Shown here: positions 1-7,210 of the stretch, piece after piece | Layout: every line of letters starts with the position of its first letter | How positions within the stretch are numbered: the stretch's first letter is position 1 | Assembly (NCBI GenBank): GCA_026387995.1 | Contig: JAPLKQ010000041.1 | Coordinates: 1-10,281, forward strand | Source: Bacillota bacterium | Lineage (GTDB): Bacteria; Bacillota_I; Bacilli_A; RFN20; CAG-826 | Length of the DNA: 10,281 bases | Direction: 5' to 3' | Program-made: the position numbers and the translations under genes | The notes under the pieces: model-generated | The model's input: the letters and a program-made list of their open reading frames with translations, nothing else | Told to the model about the DNA's origin: nothing | Databases searched by the model: none

Positions 1-555
1 ACGATTTTGGATAATGCCTTTGCCGGGGACGTCGCCATCACCGCGTTAACTATCCCAAGCACCGTGACCCAACTGGATAGCTTTGCCTTCTCCGGCTGCG
101 ACGGATTAACGACCATGACGATTCCATATGGAATCACCACGCTTTCCGCCTCAATCTTCTCCATGTGCGATAATCTCGTTTCCGTGAATCTGCCCAGCAC
201 CATAACCTCGATTGCAAATGGCGCTTTCTATTTCTGCACAGGCTTACAGTCCATCACCATCCCGAGCGCCGTCACAACCTTAGGATCGTCTTCTTTCTAT
301 GGCTGTTATGGGCTCACCTCAATCACCTTTGAAAGTGGGACGCTTTTAACATCCATTGGCACGACCGCCTTCGGCGAATGCGGCAACTTGCCGGCGATCA
401 TCATCCCGCTTGGCGTAACCTACGTCGGATATAAAGCGTTTGACTTATGCCACGCCTTGACCATTGACTGCGAGGCCTCGGAGATGCCCCTAGATTGGAA
501 TCCTGATTGGAACTTCTCGAACTGTCCCGTCACCTGGGGATACGTTCCGGAATAG
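1..555 (+). CDS. BspA-like leucine-rich repeat surface protein, C-terminal part (5' end outside window)
   Basis: The reading frame is open from the first base, so the true start lies upstream. What is visible is 184 codons ending in TAG. Six consecutive repeats of 23-25 residues (about codons 14-153) follow the pattern xxITIPxxVTxLxxxxFxxCxxL, the LRR_5/BspA type found in secreted or surface proteins of gut Firmicutes, Bacteroides and Treponema. After the repeats comes a capping tail with DCEAS, several Trp residues (DWNPDWNF) and NCPVTWGY, an ending often seen in gut Firmicutes BspA proteins; no transmembrane anchor or LPXTG follows. The family is linked to adhesion and host or polymer binding, but the ligand here cannot be read from the sequence. 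The signal peptide, if any, is outside the window. The gene ends at the hairpin at 571-596. The family call is firm; the role is inferred. Confidence 0.88.
   Translation, partial: TILDNAFAGDVAITALTIPSTVTQLDSFAFSGCDGLTTMTIPYGITTLSASIFSMCDNLVSVNLPSTITSIANGAFYFCTGLQSITIPSAVTTLGSSSFYGCYGLTSITFESGTLLTSIGTTAFGECGNLPAIIIPLGVTYVGYKAFDLCHALTIDCEASEMPLDWNPDWNFSNCPVTWGYVPE
40..459 (+). repeat. Six tandem 23-25-residue leucine-rich (BspA/LRR_5) repeats
   Basis: Protein-level repeats inside the surface-protein gene. Units begin near 40, 109, 178, 247, 316 and 391. Five units are 23 residues; the fifth is 25 because of a two-residue insertion (ESGTLLTSIG). Every unit has an aromatic-x-x-Cys-x-x-Leu end (for example FSGCDGL, FYFCTGL, FDLCHAL). 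The DNA itself has diverged between units, so this is old protein duplication rather than a recent tandem repeat. Confidence 0.85.
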
Positions 556-570
556 TTTTGAAACCACAAA

Positions 571-596
571 AAAACACGGACGCGAATCCGTGTTTT
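571..596. terminator. Bidirectional intrinsic terminator between convergent genes
   Basis: Ten-base arms AAAACACGGA (571-580) and TCCGTGTTTT (587-596) pair perfectly around the six-base loop CGCGAA. On the plus strand the stem is followed by CTTTTTGTTT. On the minus strand the stem runs straight into further T residues. It sits between the stop of the LRR gene (555) and the stop of the DUF4153 gene (618), so it can end transcription from both sides. Confidence 0.88.
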
Positions 597-617
597 CTTT
601 TTGTTTGATTGGGCTTA

Positions 618-2375
618 TTAAATGAAGCTGATTCCGATATAAAAAGAGAAGTAGCGGACGTCCATCTTATCCGTAGTGGCGTTATAGTCACCCGCCAAAC
701 TTTGGAAGTAAATATCGTAGGTCGCTTCCGCGGTAGCGCCCGAATAAGTAAAGTCATAAATAGAACCCCACGATTCGCCCTCGGCGGCAGTGACGTCATG
801 GTAAACCGCGAGCGCGATATCGTCCATCGCCAAGTCAATGACGGTCAAAGGGGTCTGGATGGTCAAGGTCCAAATGGGGCCGTCGTCGGCTTTAGTGAAT
901 GTGTAATCCGCAGTATTGTCGAGACGGTTCCCATTGACGTTGAGCACGAGGAGACGGTCGTGGTCAAGCAAGGGCGATAAATCCTCGAGCGTCGTATAGG
1001 TTCCGAAACTCACTGAAATGATATCGTCGTCGACATAATGGTATTGGTCGGCAAATCCAAAAACGGTTTGAAAATCCGTGAGGACGTAGCCCTCCGGCAA
1101 GAGGTTGATGCGTTCATAACCGACGGAAGAAAATGAAGCCACCATGGCATAAATCGTGTTCATCTGTTCCGCCGTCAGCGGGGTGTCGGGATGGACGATT
1201 TCACCGTTTTCCAGCATGCCGTAATCGGTCAATACTTTTTCAAAACGGGCGTTCATCGAGTACGTGGTAAGGCTCAGGATATTGACATATGGGACAAAAG
1301 AAACGAGGAGGATGGTGCACACCATCGCGCTCGATAAAGTCTGCCCAAATTTCATCTTGAAAGGATACTTTCTAATGAAATGGAGGATGGCGCAGGCGAC
1401 GACCCAAAGGCTGAAATATAGGTAGGCTGAACTCGTCAACGTGAAGCCATCGGCGATGAGACTGCGGATGAGTTCAAAATAGAACCCGGCAAAGACGGCG
1501 AATAAGACGACCGGCCACCACTGGCTGAAGAAATGGATGTGCGGGGTTTCTTTTTCAAACGGCTCGAGCACCAAGAGGGTCACTAAACCGACCAATCCCA
1601 CCGCTAACGAGGAGATCAAATATACATCCGGATAATAATTGCTGTTGATCGTGGAAGTAACGACATACAAAAGCAGGATGAACGAGAAGACCGCGACGAT
1701 CGGCAGGATGATGAAAGAGAAAACGGTCTTCCATATTTTGCTGTACTGATCGATGCCCATTTCCGTTTCCATCTTGGGCGCAAAGCCAAGGAAAACCGGG
1801 ACGCTCACCAAGCCGATGACGGCGATAAATAAATCAATGAAAAAGTAGTTGCCGAGGTCTACGTTAAATAACGATTCGATGCTTCCGAAGACCATGGATA
1901 AACCGCCCCAGAGGACCGCCGAATAAAAGACGGTCACAAAGAATTTGCTGGCGAGAAAAATCAGATAGGTTGGGAAGTTTTCGCGTTTCGGGAAATAAGC
2001 GATGGTCAATCCCGAAAGCAGAACGATGGCCCACAGGCTGAAGTGACGGATTTCCCAAATCGGGACGTCGGTGGTCATCAAACGAAGGAAGAAATAGGCA
2101 ACGCCAAGCAAGAGGATGGAGCCCGTCAGGACATATTGCCAATACTTGGGAAGTTTAACCCGCTCCAAGAGCAGCGTTTTGAAAACCAGAAACGGCAGAA
2201 TCAGCCACATCACGCTCACGAGTTGAACTAGCGGGAACGTGGTCGTGATTTCATTATCGATAATGGTCATGATAACCAAGATGACCGACCAAATTATCGC
2301 TTCGGTGAAACGTGAAAAACTGCGGATAAAGGGATCGAGCAAGGAGCTCTTTAAAAAGGTAGCAAATTTGTTCAT
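618..2375 (-). CDS. DUF4153 family multi-pass membrane protein
   Basis: This is a 585-residue integral membrane protein. About eleven hydrophobic segments fill residues 25-370, and a soluble, probably extracellular or periplasm-facing domain follows (about 375-585, starting NARFEKVL). That layout and the SMNARFEKVL / LTAEQMNTIY region fit the DUF4153 family, whose biochemical role is unknown. I chose the ATG at 2375 because GAGGA lies 9 bases upstream (2385-2389, minus strand). The frame is open to an ATG at 2405, but that adds MVILWRGHTD, which has no good ribosome binding site and covers the better one. The gene stands alone, converges on the LRR gene with a shared terminator and is divergent from the ABC operon. 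No enzyme motif is visible. The family assignment is from recognition of overall character rather than a search; other large polytopic families are possible. Confidence 0.72.
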   Translation of the reverse strand: MNKFATFLKSSLLDPFIRSFSRFTEAIIWSVILVIMTIIDNEITTTFPLVQLVSVMWLILPFLVFKTLLLERVKLPKYWQYVLTGSILLLGVAYFFLRLMTTDVPIWEIRHFSLWAIVLLSGLTIAYFPKRENFPTYLIFLASKFFVTVFYSAVLWGGLSMVFGSIESLFNVDLGNYFFIDLFIAVIGLVSVPVFLGFAPKMETEMGIDQYSKIWKTVFSFIILPIVAVFSFILLLYVVTSTINSNYYPDVYLISSLAVGLVGLVTLLVLEPFEKETPHIHFFSQWWPVVLFAVFAGFYFELIRSLIADGFTLTSSAYLYFSLWVVACAILHFIRKYPFKMKFGQTLSSAMVCTILLVSFVPYVNILSLTTYSMNARFEKVLTDYGMLENGEIVHPDTPLTAEQMNTIYAMVASFSSVGYERINLLPEGYVLTDFQTVFGFADQYHYVDDDIISVSFGTYTTLEDLSPLLDHDRLLVLNVNGNRLDNTADYTFTKADDGPIWTLTIQTPLTVIDLAMDDIALAVYHDVTAAEGESWGSIYDFTYSGATAEATYDIYFQSLAGDYNATTDKMDVRYFSFYIGISFI

Positions 2376-2384
2376 ATCGGTGTG

Positions 2385-2389
2385 TCCTC
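2385..2389 (-). promoter_or_regulatory. Ribosome binding site GAGGA fixing the DUF4153 start
   Basis: The minus strand reads GAGGA, then 9 bases, then ATGAACAAA. It supports starting at 2375 rather than at the upstream in-frame ATG at 2405. Confidence 0.6.
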
Positions 2390-2431
2390 GCCATAAGATT
2401 ACCATTAATCAGAGCAACAGGGGATGCATTA

Positions 2432-2437
2432 ATTATA
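2432..2437 (-). promoter_or_regulatory. Candidate -10 element (TATAAT) for the DUF4153 gene
   Basis: A perfect TATAAT on the minus strand lies 57 bases upstream of the DUF4153 start, within an AT-rich run. The matching -35 position falls on the edge of the palindrome at 2453-2469 and is poor (AAGTGA at 17-base spacing), so the promoter may be weak or activator-dependent, or the match may be chance. Confidence 0.35.
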
Positions 2438-2452
2438 TATTGAACAAAAACC

Positions 2453-2469
2453 TCTCACTTATAGTGAGA
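2453..2469. promoter_or_regulatory. 17-bp palindrome, candidate operator between divergent genes
   Basis: TCTCAC and GTGAGA form perfect 6-base inverted arms around TTATA. The element lies in the spacer between the DUF4153 gene (minus) and the ABC exporter operon (plus), 40 bases upstream of the exporter start. The best exporter -10 candidate, TACAAT at 2477-2482, would place its -35 inside this palindrome, as expected for a repressor site. No T-tract follows, so it is not a terminator. No regulator gene is in the window to pair it with. Confidence 0.45.
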
Positions 2470-2509
2470 AAAGAATTACAATAATAAGCGTCAGCTAGGA
2501 GCGTCCTTC

Positions 2510-4249
2510 ATGTACCGAAAGTTATTTAAAAGTTTGCGGGAGTATAAAAAATATCTAATCTTGGCGCCGTTCTTCCTCGCGGTTGAGGCCATCATCGATG
2601 TCTTGATTCCTTTTATCATGGGCAAATTAATCGATAATGGCATCAACGTCGGCAACATGACCGTGATCTGGGAACTCGGTGCCCTTTTGTTTGTCGTCTC
2701 CATCGTGGCTTTGGTGTGCGGCGCTTTAGCGGGCGTTTTTATCGCCCGGTTGTCCGCCGGTTTCGCTAAGAATCTCCGTCACGACATGTACTACGCCGTC
2801 CAAAATTATTCCTTTGCCAATATCGATGATTTTTCGAGCTCGAGCATCGTCACCCGGTCCACCACCGATGTCGCCAACGTCCAAGATGCCATCCAAATGA
2901 TTGGCCGCATCGTGTTCCGTTTTCCCGTCATCCTCTTGTGCGCGCTGGCCATGTCCTTTACGATCAACGCCGACTTGGCGCTTGTGTTCGTGATCATTAC
3001 GCCGGTCTTGGCGCTCATCTTTTTCCTGGTCGTGAAAAACGTCCACCCCATCTTCGAACGCGCCTTCAAGACCTATGACCATTTAAATAACGTCGTGCAC
3101 GAAAACCTCAGCGGCATCCGCGTCGTCAAAGCTTACGTCCGCGAAGATCACGAAAAGGAAAAGTTCGATAGCGTCTCCAAAACCATTTTTAAAGATTTCT
3201 CGAAAGCCGAGAAAATCGTGGCCTTGAACAGCCCGGCGATGCAGCTGGCGATTTATGCCTGCATCACCGTCTTTTCGTGGTTCGGATCCAAGTTTATCAT
3301 TGAAGGGCAAATGTCGACCGGCGATTTGATGAGTCTCATCTTATATAGCTCACAAATCCTCATGAGTCTCATGGGCTTCTCGACCGTCCTCGTCGCCATC
3401 GTCATCTCCCGCGCTTCCACAGAACGGATTATTGAGATTTTAGATAAAAAGAGTGATCTGGCCAATCCCGCAAATCCTATTTTTGAAGTCAAAGACGGCA
3501 GCATCGATTTCGCCCACGTCAATTTCGGTTATGGCCATGGCCGCGGCAATCTCTGCATCCGTGACATCACGTTTAGCGCCAAATCGGGAGAAACCATCGG
3601 CATCCTCGGCGGAACCGGCAGCGGCAAATCGTCGGTCGTGCAACTGATTGCCCGCTTATATGACGTTGCGGAAGGTTCAGTCAAGGTCGGCGGCGTCGAT
3701 GTCCGCGATTATGATATCGCCACGCTTCGAGAGAAAGTGGCCGTCGTCTTACAAAAAAACGTGCTCTTCTCGGGCACGATCAAAGAGAATCTCCGTTGGG
3801 GCAAAGCCGACGCCACAGAGGAAGAAATGATTCACGCCTGCAAACTCGCGCAAGCCGATAGCTTCATCACAAGTTTTCCGGATGGCTATAACGCCCACGT
3901 CGAAGAAGGCGGGACCAATCTTTCCGGTGGTCAGAAACAACGGATTTGCATCGCCCGCGCTTTACTTAAGAATCCCAAAATATTGATTCTCGATGACTCG
4001 ACCAGTGCCATCGACATGAAAACGGATTCGCTCATCCGTGAAGCGTTCCGTTCCGAAATACCGAACGTCACGAAAATCATCATTGCCCAAAGAATCGCTT
4101 CCATCCAAGACGCTGATTTGATTATTGCGATGGATAACGGAAAAATCGATGACATGGGCACGCATGAAGAACTGCTCAAACGAAACCAGATTTATCAGGA
4201 AGTTTACTTCTCCCAAGTGAAGGGAGGCACCGCCGATGCAAAAGCGTAA
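2510..4249 (+). CDS. ABC exporter half-transporter, subunit A (degenerate ATPase site)
   Basis: This 579-residue fused membrane/ATPase protein, of the usual family length, is one half of a type I (type IV fold) exporter pumping an unknown substrate, often drugs, lipids or peptides. A six-helix transmembrane domain (about 15-310, with the coupling region LSGIRVVKAY) precedes the nucleotide-binding domain. The A-loop aromatic is in NFGY, Walker A is GGTGSGKSS (Lys373), and the signature is canonical LSGGQ (471-475). Walker B ends ILDD with Asp496 where the catalytic Glu should be, and the switch His is replaced by Gln527 (IAQR). These changes mark the non-catalytic subunit of heterodimers such as TM287/288. 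AGGAG lies 8 bases before the ATG. The gene overlaps its partner by 14 bases, so the two were coupled. The sequence is intact; the substrate is unknown. Confidence 0.93.
   Translation: MYRKLFKSLREYKKYLILAPFFLAVEAIIDVLIPFIMGKLIDNGINVGNMTVIWELGALLFVVSIVALVCGALAGVFIARLSAGFAKNLRHDMYYAVQNYSFANIDDFSSSSIVTRSTTDVANVQDAIQMIGRIVFRFPVILLCALAMSFTINADLALVFVIITPVLALIFFLVVKNVHPIFERAFKTYDHLNNVVHENLSGIRVVKAYVREDHEKEKFDSVSKTIFKDFSKAEKIVALNSPAMQLAIYACITVFSWFGSKFIIEGQMSTGDLMSLILYSSQILMSLMGFSTVLVAIVISRASTERIIEILDKKSDLANPANPIFEVKDGSIDFAHVNFGYGHGRGNLCIRDITFSAKSGETIGILGGTGSGKSSVVQLIARLYDVAEGSVKVGGVDVRDYDIATLREKVAVVLQKNVLFSGTIKENLRWGKADATEEEMIHACKLAQADSFITSFPDGYNAHVEEGGTNLSGGQKQRICIARALLKNPKILILDDSTSAIDMKTDSLIREAFRSEIPNVTKIIIAQRIASIQDADLIIAMDNGKIDDMGTHEELLKRNQIYQEVYFSQVKGGTADAKA
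4221..4227 (+). promoter_or_regulatory. Ribosome binding site AGGGAGG for the second ABC subunit
   Basis: A strong Shine-Dalgarno sequence lies inside the 3' end of the first ABC gene, 8 bases before the ATG at 4236. It confirms the overlapping start of subunit B (14-base overlap) and suggests coupled translation. Confidence 0.7.
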
Positions 4250-5432
4250 AGACGCGCCGAAAAAAGCAAAGTTAAAAACCCGGAAAAAGACCACCGCACG
4301 GCTTCTTCACTATGTCATTAAGGATTATAAAGTGGCCGTCGCTTTTTCAATCATCTGCATTGCCATCAGCGCCGTTGCCGGCGTCATTGGCGCTTTGTTC
4401 ATTAAGATTTTGATTGATAACTACATTACGCCTCTGCTACTCCAACCGAGCCCAGTCTTTACCGGTCTATTGATGGCGGTTGCCGTCATGGGGCTGATCT
4501 TTCTTATCGGGGTCATCGCTGGCTATGTATATAACCGTTTGATGGTCATCGTCGCGCAAGGCGTCCTCAAGAAAATTCGGGACGAGATGTTCGCAAAGAT
4601 GCAAACCCTGCCCATCAAATATTTTGATTCGCATTCACACGGCGACATCATGAGCCACTACACGAATGACGTTGACTCGCTTCGTCAATTATTGTCACAG
4701 ACCATCCCGCAAATCCTCAATGGCTTTCTCACCATCGTCATCGTCATGGTCGCCATGTTCCTAACCAATGTTTATCTCACGATTCTAGCTTTACTCGTCG
4801 CTGGGCTTATGGTTTTTGCCACTAAAATCGTGGGTAGTCAAAGCCGGATTAACTTTAAGAAACAGCAAATCGCTCTCGGCGCCGTCGATGGTTACATCGA
4901 AGAAATGATCAATGGCCAAAAGGTCATTAAAGTCTTTTGCCACGAGAAAAAAGCCGAAGAAGACTTTGATGTCTTTAACGAACGGCTCTGCGAAAGTTCC
5001 ACCGCCGCTTATGAATACTCCAATATCTTCATGCCGATCATGGTCAACTTAGGTTATTTGCAATATATCTTGATTGCCGTCGTCGGAGGTTATTTGGCGC
5101 TTGGCCATATCGTCACCGGCATCACCATCGGCGTCATCGCCGCGTTCTTGCAGCTCAGCCGTAACTTCACACGGCCGATTACCATCGTCTCTCAGCAAAT
5201 CAACTCCGTAAGCGTGGCTCTGGCCGGCGCGGAGCGGATTTTTGAACTCATGGACCAAGTTCCGGAAGTCGATGACGGGAAAGTCACCTTAGTCAACGTC
5301 GAAGCCGATCATGGCAATTTTATTGAGAGCAAAAACTCGTCCTTCACCACGTCACGTTATACGCTAAGCCCGGACAAAAACTGGCATTCGTCGGCGCCAC
5401 CGGCGCTGGCAAAACCACCATCACGAATTTGA
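4236..5432 (+). CDS. N-terminal fragment of ABC exporter subunit B (membrane domain)
   Basis: The 398-codon open frame holds a basic N-terminus (MQKRKDAPKKAKLKTRKK), the six-helix transmembrane domain (about 25-325), the intracellular coupling region GYIEEMINGQKVIKVF and the linker RIFELMDQVPEVDDGKVTLV. Residues from about 366 on (KNSSFTTSRYTLS to the end) are a wrong-frame translation of the ATPase start and should not be read as protein. Alone it has no nucleotide-binding domain and could not transport. It is listed because a gene caller would report it separately. Confidence 0.65.
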   Translation: MQKRKDAPKKAKLKTRKKTTARLLHYVIKDYKVAVAFSIICIAISAVAGVIGALFIKILIDNYITPLLLQPSPVFTGLLMAVAVMGLIFLIGVIAGYVYNRLMVIVAQGVLKKIRDEMFAKMQTLPIKYFDSHSHGDIMSHYTNDVDSLRQLLSQTIPQILNGFLTIVIVMVAMFLTNVYLTILALLVAGLMVFATKIVGSQSRINFKKQQIALGAVDGYIEEMINGQKVIKVFCHEKKAEEDFDVFNERLCESSTAAYEYSNIFMPIMVNLGYLQYILIAVVGGYLALGHIVTGITIGVIAAFLQLSRNFTRPITIVSQQINSVSVALAGAERIFELMDQVPEVDDGKVTLVNVEADHGNFIESKNSSFTTSRYTLSPDKNWHSSAPPALAKPPSRI

Positions 5433-6016
5433 TTAACCGCTTTTATGATATCGAAGACGGCAAAATCCGTTATGACGGGATCAACATCAACAAAATCAAA
5501 AAGAACGACCTCCGCCACTCGCTGGGAATCGTTTTGCAGGACACCAATTTATTCACCGGAACGGTGATGGATAATCTTCGCTTTGGGAGACTGGACGCCA
5601 CCGATGCGGAAATCATCGACGCAGCGACGAAAGTCGGCGCGGATGGCTTTATCATGCTGCTGCCGCAAGGCTATCAAACAGTATTGTCTGGCGACGGCTC
5701 TGGGTTATCCCAAGGCCAACGTCAACTCTTATCGATTGCCCGAGCCGCGGTCGCCAATCCCCCTGTCATGATCTTAGATGAAGCCACTGCCAGCATTGAT
5801 ACACGGACTGAAGCCATCGTTCAAAAAGGCATGGATAAACTCATGGAAGGCCGTACTGTCTTCGTGATTGCCCACCGGCTATCGACCGTGCGTAATTCAA
5901 ACGCCATTATCGTGCTTGACCAAGGACAAATCATCGAACGCGGAACACACGAAAGCTTGATTGCCGAAAAAGGCAAATATTATCAGTTATATACCGGAGC
6001 CTTTGAGCTCGAATAA
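5327..6016 (+). CDS. C-terminal fragment of ABC exporter subunit B (ATPase domain)
   Basis: The frame is open from just after a TGA at 5324-5326 to TAA at 6016. It encodes Walker A, Q-loop (IVLQDTNLFTG), LSQGQ signature, Walker B with catalytic Glu, D-loop (SIDTRTE) and switch His, that is, an almost complete ATPase domain lacking its first strands and A-loop. The first possible non-ATG start is the TTG at 5429, which lies after Walker A and has no convincing ribosome binding site, so independent translation is unlikely to give an active ATPase. It is best read as part of the pseudogene. Confidence 0.6.
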   Translation, partial: EQKLVLHHVTLYAKPGQKLAFVGATGAGKTTITNLINRFYDIEDGKIRYDGININKIKKNDLRHSLGIVLQDTNLFTGTVMDNLRFGRLDATDAEIIDAATKVGADGFIMLLPQGYQTVLSGDGSGLSQGQRQLLSIARAAVANPPVMILDEATASIDTRTEAIVQKGMDKLMEGRTVFVIAHRLSTVRNSNAIIVLDQGQIIERGTHESLIAEKGKYYQLYTGAFELE

Positions 6017-6028
6017 ATCAAAATAAAT

Positions 6029-6622
6029 TTATTTTTGCGGTTCCTCGATGATAGCGAGGACTTCTTTCATCGACTGATTGAATTCTTTATCCGATGAGTT
6101 CTTGAAAATCAAGAGGTCATCGTTGCAATTCGGGTCATCTAAGTTGGCAGGTATTTCAAAGTTCACGCCGGCGATATATTGGTCCCAATGAGCGATTTTC
6201 CAGGAGTCGCGGTCACTATTCCGCTCAATCATTCTTTGCTTCACGACATCGACGTTGGTTTGTACCCAAATCACGGTGAGCCGCGCGCCTTTGAGCTCTA
6301 GGCGGTTTCTAAGGTTGGTCATGTAGTCGGGGTCCCTCACTTCTTTGGTGAAAGGGGCGTTGATCAAAACGATATCGTCATATTCGAGTGCCTCAAGGGC
6401 AATCTCGACAATCGCGTCATATTCATAATTCCGAATGTTCTTTTCAAAGAAGTCGGAACTTCGGTTATATTCTTGGTTGGCCACCACGAAAATTTGTTTG
6501 GATAAAACAATTAAGGAATCTTTATCCAAATAAACAACGTGCTGGAGGTTGGTGGCCAGTTGTTTGGAAACATAGGTTTTGCCACACGCGGGTGGGGATG
6601 TCACTAAGATCAATCTTTTCAT
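6029..6622 (-). CDS. P-loop kinase-like ATPase (AAA_33 / zeta-toxin-like fold)
   Basis: This 197-residue cytoplasmic protein begins with a strand and P-loop, ILVTSPPACGKTY (residues 5-17, Lys15). The first Gly of the Walker A pattern is Ser here, but GKT is intact. The order that follows is typical of small NMP- or sugar-kinase-like P-loop proteins: VVYLDKDSL (an acidic pair after strand 2), a second core strand DDIVLINAPF, a third LTVIWVQTN, and the lid-like basic segment QRMIERNSDRDSW. The phosphate acceptor is not evident; nucleoside, sugar or small-molecule kinase activity is a family-level inference. AGAGGA lies 4 bases before the ATG. It is the last gene of a three-gene minus-strand run, 29 bases after the GtrA gene, and ends 12 bases from the ABC operon's end in convergent orientation. 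Confidence 0.75.
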   Translation of the reverse strand: MKRLILVTSPPACGKTYVSKQLATNLQHVVYLDKDSLIVLSKQIFVVANQEYNRSSDFFEKNIRNYEYDAIVEIALEALEYDDIVLINAPFTKEVRDPDYMTNLRNRLELKGARLTVIWVQTNVDVVKQRMIERNSDRDSWKIAHWDQYIAGVNFEIPANLDDPNCNDDLLIFKNSSDKEFNQSMKEVLAIIEEPQK

Positions 6623-6651
6623 AATTTCCTCTAAAATAGATTAAACCACAA

Positions 6652-7194
6652 CTATAAAGGTTTTTCCAAAGGTTCGTCCGATGGTTTAACTTTTTTCTGC
6701 CGCATGATGACCCACTTGTTCATCGGGAACTGAATTAAGAACGAAATCGTCATATTGAAGTTCTTGATGATGAAGTCGCCCCAGTTGCTGCCAACAAGGT
6801 TGGCTAATGGTTCATGTAAGAGGGTCGGAATCCAAAGCTGAAAGAAGAAGACCAAAAGCACCATGACTGCGTACATAAGACCACTATAAAGCATGTTATT
6901 ATTAGCGCCAAACGTCACTTTTCGCTGAATGAAGAAGTTAAACGTCTGCGAAAGAACGAAAGAGATTGAGAATGACAAAAAGGCACACAGGCCGCCATTG
7001 ACCACAGAGTAATTGAAGAGCCACCACTGAAAATCGATGGTCTTCAAACCAGTAAATATTAAATAGTTAAAAAGCGAGAACGTGCCGAGGTCAACGACCG
7101 TGGTCACGATACTCAGCAAAAAGAAAACGATGAATTGCCGAAAAGTCTTTTTTCCTTTTTTAGGCTCGGAAAGATTTTTGATGGGTTCACTCAT
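6652..7194 (-). CDS. GtrA-family four-helix membrane protein
   Basis: This 180-residue protein has four hydrophobic segments (about residues 19-43, 64-90, 102-123 and 139-165) and a basic N-terminal tail with KKGKKTFRQF just before the first helix. The motif SQTFNFFIQRKVTFG after helix 2 and FPMNKWVIMRQKK at the end of helix 4 match the GtrA family, small membrane proteins thought to help move lipid-linked sugars across the membrane for cell-surface glycosylation. No glycosyltransferase partner (GtrB-like) is next to it, so the sugar pathway is unknown. GAGGA lies 8 bases before the ATG. The start is 16 bases after the hydrolase gene's stop and the gene ends 29 bases before the kinase-like gene, so co-transcription is likely. 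Confidence 0.8.
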   Translation of the reverse strand: MSEPIKNLSEPKKGKKTFRQFIVFFLLSIVTTVVDLGTFSLFNYLIFTGLKTIDFQWWLFNYSVVNGGLCAFLSFSISFVLSQTFNFFIQRKVTFGANNNMLYSGLMYAVMVLLVFFFQLWIPTLLHEPLANLVGSNWGDFIIKNFNMTISFLIQFPMNKWVIMRQKKVKPSDEPLEKPL

Positions 7195-7210
7195 TTTTAA
7201 CTTCCTCGCT

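Larger units (their letters stand above)
4236..6016 (+). pseudogene. ABC exporter half-transporter, subunit B (catalytic), disrupted by frame change and missing segment
   Basis: This is the partner of the preceding ABC gene, now in two frames. About 365 residues of normal membrane domain and linker (to ADHGNFIES, near 5330) are followed by 33 out-of-frame residues and a stop at 5430-5432. The ATPase domain resumes in the -1 frame: LVLHHVTLYAKPGQK, then Walker A GATGAGKTT (5393-5419), signature LSQGQ (5705-5719), Walker B ILDEA with catalytic Glu at 5780-5782, and switch His at 5873-5875. More than a base slip is involved. The partner has GSIDFAHVNFGY ahead of the equivalent point, and that strand plus the A-loop aromatic are absent here, so a stretch of at least about 18 codons is gone. 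The frame arithmetic fits a deletion of 3n+1 bases. No other defect is visible, which suggests a recent mutation or an assembly error. Confidence 0.8.

Noticed and set aside
609..980. Plus-strand open frame opposite the C-terminus of the DUF4153 gene
   Set aside because: It has no ribosome binding site and no recognisable domain, and it is complementary to a clearly protein-like stretch of the minus-strand gene.
2376..2405. Longer N-terminus (MVILWRGHTD) for the DUF4153 protein
   Set aside because: There is no ribosome binding site for it, and the extra codons cover the good GAGGA site that serves the ATG at 2375.
2726..3082. Long antisense open frames across the ABC, hydrolase and carbamoyltransferase genes
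   Set aside because: Their translations are low in hydrophobic core patterns, rich in His/Asp/Arg from reversed codons, and match no family; they are shadows of well-supported genes.
5325..5341. Programmed -1 frameshift at C-AAA-AAC joining the two halves of ABC subunit B
   Set aside because: The direction is right, but the heptamer is not a good slippery site (the first base is C), and a shift would still leave out the strand and A-loop that functional ATPase domains need. A deletion explains both defects.
6020..6035. AT-only palindrome AAAATAAATTTATTTT as a terminator between the convergent ends of the ABC and kinase-like genes
   Set aside because: It has no G-C pairs and could not form a stable RNA hairpin; the symmetry comes from two overlapping TAA-rich gene ends.
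6042..6060. Hairpin TCCTCG/CGAGGA just inside the 3' end of the P-loop gene as a terminator for the ABC operon
   Set aside because: The stem has only 6 pairs, a 7-base loop and no run of T on the plus strand; it is coding sequence for the end of the kinase-like protein.
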